In this document: in pieces, positions 1 to 4,789 of the stretch
Layout of the letters: each line of letters opens with the position of its first letter
Numbering within the stretch: the stretch's first letter is position 1
DNA from: CAZDEK01 sp964504625
Lineage (GTDB): Bacteria; Patescibacteriota; Saccharimonadia; CAILAD01; GCA-016700035
Direction of reading: 5' to 3'
NCBI GenBank assembly: GCA_964504625.1
Contig: CAZDEK010000018.1
Span: 1-12,988 of the forward strand
DNA length: 12,988 nucleotides
Program-made: the position numbers and the translations under genes
Notes under the pieces: model-generated
What the model saw: the letters and a program-made list of their open reading frames with translations, nothing else
Databases searched by the model: none
Told to the model about the DNA's origin: nothing

Positions 1-75
1 GTGATTAGCTCAGTTGGCTAGAGCATCTCGTTTACACCGAGGAGGTCGGGGGTTCGAGTCCCTCATCACCCACCA
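1..75 (+). tRNA. tRNA-Val (anticodon UAC), 5' end cut by window edge
   Basis: This is a cloverleaf that lacks only its first two bases, which would be GG just outside the window. The acceptor (GG)GTGAT pairs with ATCACCC at 65-71, followed by discriminator A72 and an encoded CCA at 73-75. The D stem is GCTC/GAGC, the anticodon stem is 26-30/38-42 with loop TTTACAC, and the anticodon TAC is at 33-35. The T stem GGGGG/CCCTC encloses TTCGAGT. All arms fit without forcing. Confidence 0.96.
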
Positions 76-113
76 TCAATAAACCACCTGTTCGCAGGTG
101 GTTTATTGATTTC
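75..113. terminator. Perfect UUCG-capped hairpin, probably a bidirectional terminator
   Basis: Bases 75-90 and 95-110 are perfect reverse complements (16 bp) closed by a TTCG tetraloop. The G/C core is CCACCTG/CAGGTGG, followed by TTTATTGATTT on the plus strand and by a similar T-rich flank on the minus strand. The stem starts on the terminal A of the tRNA-Val CCA, so the hairpin abuts the mature tRNA end. It can end the tRNA-Val transcript and also the opposing gene that stops at 119. Confidence 0.88.
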
Positions 114-118
114 CATGA

Positions 119-322
119 TTATCGTGTATTACGATCTTCAGGCTTTACAACCTTGTTGGGGCCAGTAATCCTATCTAACTCTTCAAGCTTATCCTTTTGA
201 GCATCGGCAGCCTTCGCCCGCTGTTCAGCTCGAGTAGCCTCTAGTTGAGCCCTAAGATCAGTTTCTAGACCTGGGTTTTCATTCGGGTGCTGAGGAGTTG
301 ATTCTCCACCTTTTCCAAACAT
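119..322 (-). CDS. Small charged hypothetical protein (67 aa)
   Basis: I do not recognise a family. The product is soluble and strongly hydrophilic. It opens with a G/S/P-rich stretch (MFGKGGESTPQH), then has a central Ala/Glu/Arg/Lys-rich section (about residues 23-50) likely to form one helix or short coiled coil, and a basic tail. There is no signal peptide or membrane segment. The ATG at 322 is supported by a ribosome binding site (AAGGAAAGGAGAG) about 5 nt upstream. It is convergent with tRNA-Val and divergent from tRNA-Leu(UAA). A dyad at 350-364 lies in the shared intergenic region. The good ribosome binding site and clean boundaries make it a believable gene. Confidence 0.7.
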   Translation of the reverse strand: MFGKGGESTPQHPNENPGLETDLRAQLEATRAEQRAKAADAQKDKLEELDRITGPNKVVKPEDRNTR

Positions 323-349
323 AACACTCTCCTTTCCTTCGAGAATAGT

Positions 350-364
350 GTATCATACTGATAC
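350..364. promoter_or_regulatory. Dyad GTATCA-tac-TGATAC between divergent genes
   Basis: A perfect 6-bp inverted repeat with a 3-bp spacer lies between the divergent small gene (start 322, minus) and tRNA-Leu(UAA) (start 379, plus). It overlaps the only plausible -10 for the minus gene (TATGAT on the minus strand). It could be an operator, or simply an AT-rich promoter that happens to be symmetric. Confidence 0.3.
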
Positions 365-378
365 CGTGTACCCATCCC

Positions 379-463
379 GGGCGAGTGGTGGAATTGGTAT
401 ACACGACGGACTTAAAATCCGTTGCCTCACGGCTTGTGGGTTCGAGTCCCACCTCGCCCACCA
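379..463 (+). tRNA. tRNA-Leu (anticodon UAA)
   Basis: Acceptor GGGCGAG (379-385) pairs with CTCGCCC (453-459); discriminator A460; CCA encoded at 461-463. The anticodon stem CGGA/TCCG encloses CTTAAAA, with anticodon TAA at 413-415. A long class II variable arm (GTTGCCTCACGGCTTGTG) and T loop TTCGAGT are present, as expected for leucine. There is no intron in the anticodon loop, unlike the cyanobacterial Leu(UAA) gene. Confidence 0.96.
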
Positions 464-478
464 TAGAGAGAAACGAGT

Positions 479-509
479 AGCCCCGCATGCAGAAGCATAC
501 GGGGCTTTT
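479..509 (+). terminator. Rho-independent terminator of tRNA-Leu(UAA)
   Basis: A stem of AGCCCCGcATGC against GCATaCGGGGCT (one C/A mismatch) with loop AGAA is followed by TTTTG. It lies 16 nt after the tRNA CCA and just before the stop of the convergent gene at 512. Confidence 0.85.
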
Positions 510-511
510 GA

Positions 512-1213
512 TTAGACGGTCTCGAAAAAGTCGTCGATTCGGATGGAAACGGGTGGCTGCCTGAAGAGTTCGCCAGGGGTCAGCATGGCAGTAACTTGGC
601 CCCCTTGCTCAATCTCGCCACGCACTCGGAGCATGGCATGATCACTCATCGGAACCACTTCGAGGGTGAATGGCAGACCAAGGCGACGGCCCTTGACCGG
701 CAAGAAGAGATGCAAGGCATCCAGCAACCAGCGAGCGCTGTAGATGTCATCCCCGAAGTAAACAGTGGTTGGCACGAAATCCCGCTCGACCTGTCGGCTA
801 ACGGTGAACCCAGGACCTTCTCGGGTGTAATCATCCTGATATGTCGGTGTCTGGCGACGCAGCTCGATCTCTCGACGCTTCATCTGCTTGAGCTGAGCTT
901 CGAGCTCCGAAAAAACTTCACGCCGAACACGGTACTGCTTTGTGGCCGGCATATCGAGCATCGCATGATAGCGCGGCACATCATCGTAGTCGGCTCGCTC
1001 GAGCTCCACGATTGGCATCGCCGGCAGGGCTTCGTACTGGCCGTCAGGAGCCAGAAACAACCGCCCACGCAAGACGTGCAGACGCGCTCCATCAGTCGCC
1101 ATGGCCTCTCGGCCACCATTGGTCACAATCACATTATTGCAACCGGGCGGTAGTGCATCGATGCCGCGTGCGCGGGCTACCCAACTCACCAACTCCATTT
1201 GCAGCTGGTTCAT
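512..1213 (-). CDS. Sliding-clamp-like protein (DnaN-related, 233 aa)
   Basis: The start is the ATG at 1213, preceded by AGAGGAG 5-6 nt upstream; a longer reading to 1339 would run through a terminator hairpin and has no ribosome binding site. Three motifs recall the bacterial beta clamp in the right order. Residues about 38-46 read ATDGARLHV, like ATDGHRLAV of clamp domain II. Residues about 77-90 (DDVPRYHAMLDMP) resemble the fPdYrrvlP stretch. Residues about 165-178 (ARWLLDALHLFLP) resemble the YlLDaL helix of domain III, followed by strands and a TAMLTP end recalling the C-terminal VMP of clamps. At 233 residues it is far shorter than a full clamp (about 370), roughly the size of domains II plus III. 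A Glu/Lys/Arg-rich insertion occupies about 100-130. The similarity is read by eye and it could be an unrelated fold. Confidence 0.55.
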   Translation of the reverse strand: MNQLQMELVSWVARARGIDALPPGCNNVIVTNGGREAMATDGARLHVLRGRLFLAPDGQYEALPAMPIVELERADYDDVPRYHAMLDMPATKQYRVRREVFSELEAQLKQMKRREIELRRQTPTYQDDYTREGPGFTVSRQVERDFVPTTVYFGDDIYSARWLLDALHLFLPVKGRRLGLPFTLEVVPMSDHAMLRVRGEIEQGGQVTAMLTPGELFRQPPVSIRIDDFFETV

Positions 1214-1261
1214 GACACTCCTCTGTATTGAAGGTTCCAGAACGCGCATATTGTGCCATGT

Positions 1262-1270
1262 ATTATCACA
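1262..1270 (-). promoter_or_regulatory. Probable extended -10 promoter for the clamp-like gene
   Basis: The minus strand reads TGTGATAAT here, a TG-N extended -10 with GATAAT. It lies between the upstream gene's terminator (1285-1311) and the ATG at 1213, which implies a leader of about 40 nt. An alternative is TTGCTA with a 17-bp spacer to CACAAT just downstream. Either way the gene seems to have its own promoter. Confidence 0.5.
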
Positions 1271-1284
1271 ATTAGCAAGATTTA

Positions 1285-1311
1285 ACCCCGGATCCCATAG
1301 GGATCCGGGGT
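1285..1311 (-). terminator. Terminator after the coiled-coil gene
   Basis: A perfect 12-bp stem (ACCCCGGATCCC/GGGATCCGGGGT) with a 3-nt ATA/TAT loop begins 5 nt after the stop codon at 1317. The minus strand continues TTAAATCTT, a weak U-tract. It separates the coiled-coil gene from the clamp-like gene. Confidence 0.75.
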
Positions 1312-1316
1312 AGTCA

Positions 1317-1652
1317 CTACTCGTACTGTTGCGCCACAATGGCAGCCGTCGCCCCGGTAACGATCAGTGGATTTTGTTCAGCGATCATGACGCGATCAGT
1401 GAGCTCGAGGACTTGCCCCTCAAGGCTGGTGATGTGCCGCCGTTGTTCGGCCTGCTTGAGCTGTGCCTGATACAGGTCGGCACGAAGCTGGTCAGTCTCA
1501 TGCTGAGCCGCCTCAAGCTGCTGTTGCAATCGAGCAATCTCGGCCAAGTGTTGAGCATTTTTGGTCCTCAATCGCTTCAAATGACGCCGGTCAAGCTCTG
1601 CTGGCACTGAAAGCTGCTCAGGAATCTGTTCGGGGTGGTCAGGCTGGGGCAT
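1317..1652 (-). CDS. Coiled-coil hypothetical protein (111 aa)
   Basis: The protein has a Pro-rich N-terminus (about residues 1-20), then a long charged helix rich in Leu, Gln, Glu and Arg (about 22-90) with heptad spacing typical of a coiled coil, and a less charged tail (about 93-111). There is no membrane segment or signal. I chose the ATG at 1652, with GAAAGG about 8 nt upstream, over an in-frame TTG at 1667 that overlaps that binding site. It has its own promoter (1688-1716) and terminator (1285-1311), so it is a single-gene transcript. The shape suggests a scaffold or oligomerisation subunit, but no function can be assigned. Confidence 0.65.
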   Translation of the reverse strand: MPQPDHPEQIPEQLSVPAELDRRHLKRLRTKNAQHLAEIARLQQQLEAAQHETDQLRADLYQAQLKQAEQRRHITSLEGQVLELTDRVMIAEQNPLIVTGATAAIVAQQYE

Positions 1653-1682
1653 CTGACAACCTTTCAATAGAGGTGCACGGAC

Positions 1683-1716
1683 TTGTTATGGTAACAAAAT
1701 TTTTATGTCATCTCAA
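1683..1716 (-). promoter_or_regulatory. Promoter with an overlapping dyad operator candidate
   Basis: On the minus strand TTGAGA (1711-1716) is separated by 17 bp from TACCAT (1688-1693), a plausible sigma70 promoter for the coiled-coil gene. A perfect dyad TTGTTA-tgg-TAACAA at 1683-1697 covers the -10 box, where a repressor dimer could bind. The other strand also offers TTGTTA with a 17-bp spacer to TGTCAT, so the site may be shared by divergent transcripts. Confidence 0.5.
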
Positions 1717-1723
1717 CTAGCGA

Positions 1724-1752
1724 TTGCAAAAAGCCGCGCCGACCGGTAGACT
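1724..1752 (+). promoter_or_regulatory. Promoter for the membrane protein at 1784
   Basis: TTGCAA at 1724-1729, a 17-bp spacer, and TAGACT at 1747-1752. Each hexamer matches the consensus at four of six positions with optimal spacing. Transcription would start near 1759, leaving a leader of about 25 nt. Confidence 0.45.
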
Positions 1753-1783
1753 GAAGCCTAACAAGCATAAGCAGATTATAAGA

Positions 1784-2401
1784 ATGCCAGCCAAAAAAGT
1801 TCAACTCTCACTTACCAAAGCCTTACAATTCGGCTGGGAATCAACGGCGAAGTATCTCGGCTTCTATCTCACACTCGTCCTTTTGGTGGTCCTCTTCAGC
1901 CTCCTGCCCTCGGTATTTACGACGATGTTTAACAGCAGCATCTACACCCCGGTCGTTCAGGGAATTTTCATTATTCTGATTGCGCTGATTAGTCTCGGCA
2001 TGATTCGGACCACCCTCAAAAACGTCGACCGTAAAGAAGAGCCATCATTGAAGGACCTCTTTGGCATGCATTTGTTTTTCCGCTACTTAGGTGGCGCCCT
2101 ATTGTACTTATTTATGGTAGTAGGTGGTCTCTTCCTCTTTGTAGTGCCAGGTATCTATTGGGGGCTCAAGTATCAATTTGCTACTTATCTCATTATTGAT
2201 AAGAAGATGCGTATCGGGGAAGCCTTCGAAGCTTCCGCTAAGCTCGTCCAGGGCTATGAGTGGGATCTCTTTGGGTACTGGCTGGTCATGTTCTTGCTAA
2301 ATTTTGTCGGACTAATGTTCTTTGTGGTTGGTCTCGTCGTCACGTTGCCGGTGACCGTCGTTGGCTACAGCTACCTCTATCGCCAACTCCGCAAAGCATA
2401 A
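1784..2401 (+). CDS. Polytopic membrane protein, DUF975-like (205 aa)
   Basis: The N-terminus is basic (MPAKKVQLSLTKAL), followed by hydrophobic segments at about residues 24-44, 56-75, 98-122 and 162-192, probably four to six membrane spans. The pattern of amphipathic helix, Gly/Pro-rich spans and a cytoplasmic EAF-ASxKLVxG-like segment before the last span resembles small DUF975-type integral membrane proteins; the exact function is unknown. I chose the ATG at 1784; an upstream in-frame TTG at 1724 falls on the proposed -35 box. No convincing Shine-Dalgarno precedes the ATG, unlike most neighbours. It is convergent with tRNA-Leu(GAG), whose palindromic trailer begins 9 nt after the stop. 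Confidence 0.8.
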   Translation: MPAKKVQLSLTKALQFGWESTAKYLGFYLTLVLLVVLFSLLPSVFTTMFNSSIYTPVVQGIFIILIALISLGMIRTTLKNVDRKEEPSLKDLFGMHLFFRYLGGALLYLFMVVGGLFLFVVPGIYWGLKYQFATYLIIDKKMRIGEAFEASAKLVQGYEWDLFGYWLVMFLLNFVGLMFFVVGLVVTLPVTVVGYSYLYRQLRKA

Positions 2402-2409
2402 GGAATCAT

Positions 2410-2459
2410 TCCGCACCAATGAAAAAGCACCCGATTGGGTGCCCTTACATTGGTGCGGA
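2410..2459 (-). terminator. Terminator of tRNA-Leu(GAG) nested in a 50-bp palindrome
   Basis: On the minus strand, 8 nt after the tRNA CCA, the stem GCACCC/GGGTGC (2427-2432 with 2437-2442, loop AATC) is followed by TTTTT: a good intrinsic terminator. Around it lies a perfect 12-bp inverted repeat (TCCGCACCAATG at 2410-2421, complement at 2448-2459) whose inner arm is the 3' end of the tRNA itself. The same arrangement recurs at tRNA-Leu(CAG). Confidence 0.85.
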
Positions 2460-2541
2460 CGAGAAGACTCGAACTTCCACGCCGGTATAAGTCGGCACTA
2501 GCCCCTCAAGCTAGCGTGTCTACCAATTCCACCACGTCCGC
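2451..2541 (-). tRNA. tRNA-Leu (anticodon GAG)
   Basis: Acceptor GCGGACG (2541-2535) pairs with CGTCCGC (2461-2455), then discriminator A and an encoded CCA (2453-2451). The D arm is GTGGAATTGGTAGACAC, the anticodon stem CTAGC/GCTAG encloses TTGAGGG with anticodon GAG, there is a long class II variable arm, and the T loop is TTCGAGT. No strong promoter is visible immediately upstream. Confidence 0.96.
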
Positions 2542-2578
2542 AAATGATCATTCTTTACTGCCAGGTACTATCCGCCCA

Positions 2579-2666
2579 AGCTTGAGGGGCATGAGCCAGA
2601 TGAGATAGAACAAGCACATGAGAGACTCGTTCGAGCTGGCATGTCTACCAATTTCACGAAGCTCGC
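2579..2666 (-). repeat. Degenerate tRNA-Leu remnant upstream of tRNA-Leu(GAG)
   Basis: Bases 2634-2657 match 2509-2532 of tRNA-Leu(GAG) at 21 of 24 positions in the same orientation; the three differences are all transitions and the D stem still pairs (GTG with CAT through a G-U). Flanking it, CGAGCT (2632-2637) and AGCTCG (2660-2665) are complementary. Further along, 2579-2590 (AGCTTGAGGGGC) is a perfect inverted copy of 2501-2512, the anticodon arm of the tRNA. No complete cloverleaf can be drawn. It is either a broken tRNA duplication or a small structured RNA derived from one. Confidence 0.55.
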
Positions 2667-2690
2667 GAAAATCGTAGCAGCGCCTATTTT

Positions 2691-2708
2691 ACCAGGTTAT
2701 CACCTGGT
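2691..2708. other. Short hairpin at the end of the 2711 gene
   Basis: ACCAGGT (2691-2697) and ACCTGGT (2702-2708) form a 7-bp stem with a TATC/GATA loop, 2 nt beyond the stop of the minus-strand gene. On the minus strand it is followed by AAAATAGG, so it lacks a U-tract and is not a textbook terminator. It may stabilise the mRNA 3' end. Confidence 0.4.
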
Positions 2709-2710
2709 TG

Positions 2711-3046
2711 TCAGCCCATTAATGTGAGGTAGGAAATAAAGATCAGTGCTAATCCGAGAACGATGGCAAGCGGTATAAGCACCACTACATTGATGTAATA
2801 GTAAATATCTTTTGGTTCATTCCATTGCGAGCGCTGACTTTTTGGTAACTTTTTCCAGGCCGCCTTGTAGTCAGTCCAGACCTGCTTACTTCGGGCTAAC
2901 GTCCAAATACCACCAACCAGCAGGATAACCCCCAGTCCCAGCTGACCGAATTTATTTCCCAGCAGTGTCAACAAGACAAACCACAAGAAAATGATCAGCA
3001 TGGCCATGCGGCCCATATCGTCACTGCGTTTAATCTTCCGTGCCAT
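2711..3046 (-). CDS. Small membrane protein (111 aa)
   Basis: The basic N-terminus MARKIKRSDD is followed by hydrophobic segments at about residues 14-30, 35-50 and 86-109, so two or three membrane spans with a charged cytoplasmic loop (about 51-82, rich in K, W, Q and Y) in between. The family is not recognised. The start is well supported: AGGAGG lies 5 nt before the ATG and overlaps the TAG stop of the upstream FAD oxidoreductase gene, with only 8 nt between the two coding regions. The pair is clearly an operon, and the protein might anchor or assist the dehydrogenase at the membrane, though that is inference from position only. Confidence 0.8.
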   Translation of the reverse strand: MARKIKRSDDMGRMAMLIIFLWFVLLTLLGNKFGQLGLGVILLVGGIWTLARSKQVWTDYKAAWKKLPKSQRSQWNEPKDIYYYINVVVLIPLAIVLGLALIFISYLTLMG

Positions 3047-3054
3047 ACTTCCTC

Positions 3055-4689
3055 CTAATTATTGTAGTTATTGGGTAGATGCTCTGCCAGATGCTTCATC
3101 GAGTATTCTTTCCGCAACTGCTTCGGCAGGTCTTTCAGAGCTACGCCGATCTTGACTCCGGGGTTGAGAATGCCCAGTGGATCGAAAACATTTTTCACAT
3201 CTTCAAAGGTTCCATAGAGCTGTTCGCCGTAGAGCCGTTTGAGATACGGCGCTCGCAGGCGGCCATCATTATGCTCACCACAGGTCGATCCACCCATATC
3301 GATTACCATACGGTAAAAGTCATTCATAAGTTCAAACATTCGCTTGCGATCCACTTGACTCGCCAGGTTCATAAATGGCTGCAGGTGAAAATTAGCATTA
3401 CCAGCGTGACCCCAGACAGCGATATCAAGCTTGTATTTATCAAATAGCTTATAGACTTGCTCGAGGAACCGTGGCATTTGCTCGAGTGGCACCACACCAT
3501 CTTCGATAATCGGTAAAGCTTTCTTTGCCCCACGAAACTTCCAGATAATCGCCGCTGCGCCTCGGCGGATTTTCCACAGCTTCGTCTGCTCAGCAGGATC
3601 AGTTGCAACGCGGGCCGCGAAAGCAGTCTTTTCAAAAACTTTCATGACTTTCTTCGTTTTCGATACTTGCTGACGCGACTTCTCATCATCGAATTGCACC
3701 AGTAGCACGATACCCGGCATTTTGTCTGGTAGCACACCCTTGATCTGATCAGGGTCATGTTCAGCGAGAAATTCGAGCAAGTTATGATCGACGACTTCGA
3801 GAGCAGATGGCTTGAGCGGCATGATGAGCTCGACTGCTTGAGCGGCAGCCTCCATCGTCTCAAAATAACCAACTATGAGATGGGTATCCGGGTTATATGG
3901 CATGTGCCGCAACGTAATCTCCGTGACTACGCCGAGTGTACCTTGACTGCCAACAATCAATTGTCCAAGATCGAAACTGCCATCTGGACCCTTAACGTGC
4001 CAGAGATCATAGCCGGCAGAGTTCTTACTGACTTGCGGGTAGGCCTCAGCCAGGGCGTCCCAGTTTTCTTCGATCAAATAATCGACATTGCGATAAATAT
4101 GCCCCTCAAAGTCAGTCTGTTGCTGCTTCTTGCGCAGCTCCTTAGCACTCAGGCGACCGGTCTCAATCACATCTCCATTAGCAAGTACAACGCGTAGACT
4201 TTCTACATAATCACGTGTGCTTCCATATTTGACAGTCTTCTCTCCAGCTGAGTTATTTGCCACAGCTCCGCCAATCGTTGCGAAATCAATACTCGCCGGG
4301 TAGGGTGGCAAGAAGCGCCCATGACTATGCAAGAGATGCTGCAGGTCCTTATAGACCATCCCCGGCTGGACGGTAACAGTGGTCTTCGTCATCGTAAAGT
4401 AATGGTTCATGTGCGCCGGGAAGACGAGCATAAGGCCTTCACCTAATGCCGCCCCACCCTGATCGGTCCCCTTGCCACGTGCGGTGATCGGGACAAGCTG
4501 ACCGGCTGCTGCCGAGCGTGCTGCCAGCGTCACTGTCTCAACCACATCAGCTTCGTTTTGAGGATATACTACGGCTGATGGCGTGACCTTAAACACACTT
4601 CCATCGGTCGAGAAGAAATCACGGGTATCTTTTTCAGTGCTGACTTCACCGGTAATGGAGCTGCGCAGTTGGTCGTAGAATGTTCTCAT
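3055..4689 (-). CDS. FAD-binding oxidoreductase, GlcD / D-lactate dehydrogenase type (544 aa)
   Basis: This is a flavoprotein of the PCMH-type FAD-binding family that oxidises 2-hydroxy acids such as D-lactate or glycolate. The N-terminal FAD-binding half shows the VYPQNEADV entry, an ARGKGTDQGGAALG loop (about residues 70-83), IGGAVANNSAGE (about 139-150) before KYGSTRDYV, and GQLIVGSQGTLGVVTEITL (about 243-261). The C-terminal FAD-oxidase domain shows WGHAGNANFHLQP (about 428-440) and STCGEHNDGRLR, which carry the histidines expected in this family. There is no Fe-S (CCG or 4Cys) domain and no signal peptide, so it is the GlcD-like subunit alone; the physiological substrate and electron acceptor are unknown. 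The first gene of an operon with the small membrane protein. Its promoter is an extended -10 (4699-4707) only 9 nt before the ATG, suggesting a leaderless mRNA. Confidence 0.88.
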   Translation of the reverse strand: MRTFYDQLRSSITGEVSTEKDTRDFFSTDGSVFKVTPSAVVYPQNEADVVETVTLAARSAAAGQLVPITARGKGTDQGGAALGEGLMLVFPAHMNHYFTMTKTTVTVQPGMVYKDLQHLLHSHGRFLPPYPASIDFATIGGAVANNSAGEKTVKYGSTRDYVESLRVVLANGDVIETGRLSAKELRKKQQQTDFEGHIYRNVDYLIEENWDALAEAYPQVSKNSAGYDLWHVKGPDGSFDLGQLIVGSQGTLGVVTEITLRHMPYNPDTHLIVGYFETMEAAAQAVELIMPLKPSALEVVDHNLLEFLAEHDPDQIKGVLPDKMPGIVLLVQFDDEKSRQQVSKTKKVMKVFEKTAFAARVATDPAEQTKLWKIRRGAAAIIWKFRGAKKALPIIEDGVVPLEQMPRFLEQVYKLFDKYKLDIAVWGHAGNANFHLQPFMNLASQVDRKRMFELMNDFYRMVIDMGGSTCGEHNDGRLRAPYLKRLYGEQLYGTFEDVKNVFDPLGILNPGVKIGVALKDLPKQLRKEYSMKHLAEHLPNNYNN

Positions 4690-4698
4690 GTTACGCCT

Positions 4699-4707
4699 AG
4701 CATAACA
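4699..4707 (-). promoter_or_regulatory. Extended -10 promoter, probably leaderless, for the FAD oxidoreductase
   Basis: The minus strand reads TGTTATGCT, a TG-N extended -10 box with TATGCT at 4704-4699. Nine bases separate it from the ATG at 4689, so transcription would start about 3 nt before the start codon. The -35 region (TTTTCG, 17 bp upstream) is poor, as is common for extended -10 promoters. Confidence 0.55.
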
Positions 4708-4751
4708 GTTTTACGTCGTGCCGAAAAGACATGTGACAACACCTATCAGCT

Positions 4752-4780
4752 TTGACTAATCAGATGGAAACCTCTAGCAT
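4752..4780 (+). promoter_or_regulatory. Promoter, probably leaderless, for the Rpf-like gene
   Basis: TTGACT at 4752-4757, a 17-bp spacer, and TAGCAT at 4775-4780; the ATG follows after exactly 9 nt at 4790. The predicted start site is about 3 nt before the ATG. Only a weak AGAG lies in that gap, so translation is probably leaderless. It is divergent from the promoter at 4699-4707. Confidence 0.65.
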
Positions 4781-4789
4781 AAGAGACAT

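Noticed and set aside
411..417. Possible group I intron in tRNA-Leu(UAA)
   Set aside because: The anticodon loop is contiguous and the cloverleaf is complete at 85 nt.
279..488. Minus-strand frame encoding a VGLEPTSREATDFKSVVYT-type peptide
   Set aside because: It is the antisense of tRNA-Leu(UAA), a classic false gene, and it crosses the terminator.
596..1153. 185-codon plus-strand frame opposite the clamp-like gene
   Set aside because: No ribosome binding site, low-complexity His/Arg-rich translation without motifs; the minus-strand frame has a ribosome binding site, promoter and recognisable motifs.
2260..2490. Plus-strand frame running from the membrane gene into tRNA-Leu(GAG)
   Set aside because: Shadow of the membrane protein gene in another frame, ending in antisense tRNA.
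2691..2708. Terminator for the small membrane protein gene at 2711
   Set aside because: The hairpin is good but followed by A-rich, not U-rich, sequence in the transcript direction; kept only as a hairpin.
3757..4197. Plus-strand frames opposite the FAD oxidoreductase
   Set aside because: Antisense shadows of a gene whose protein has clear family motifs.
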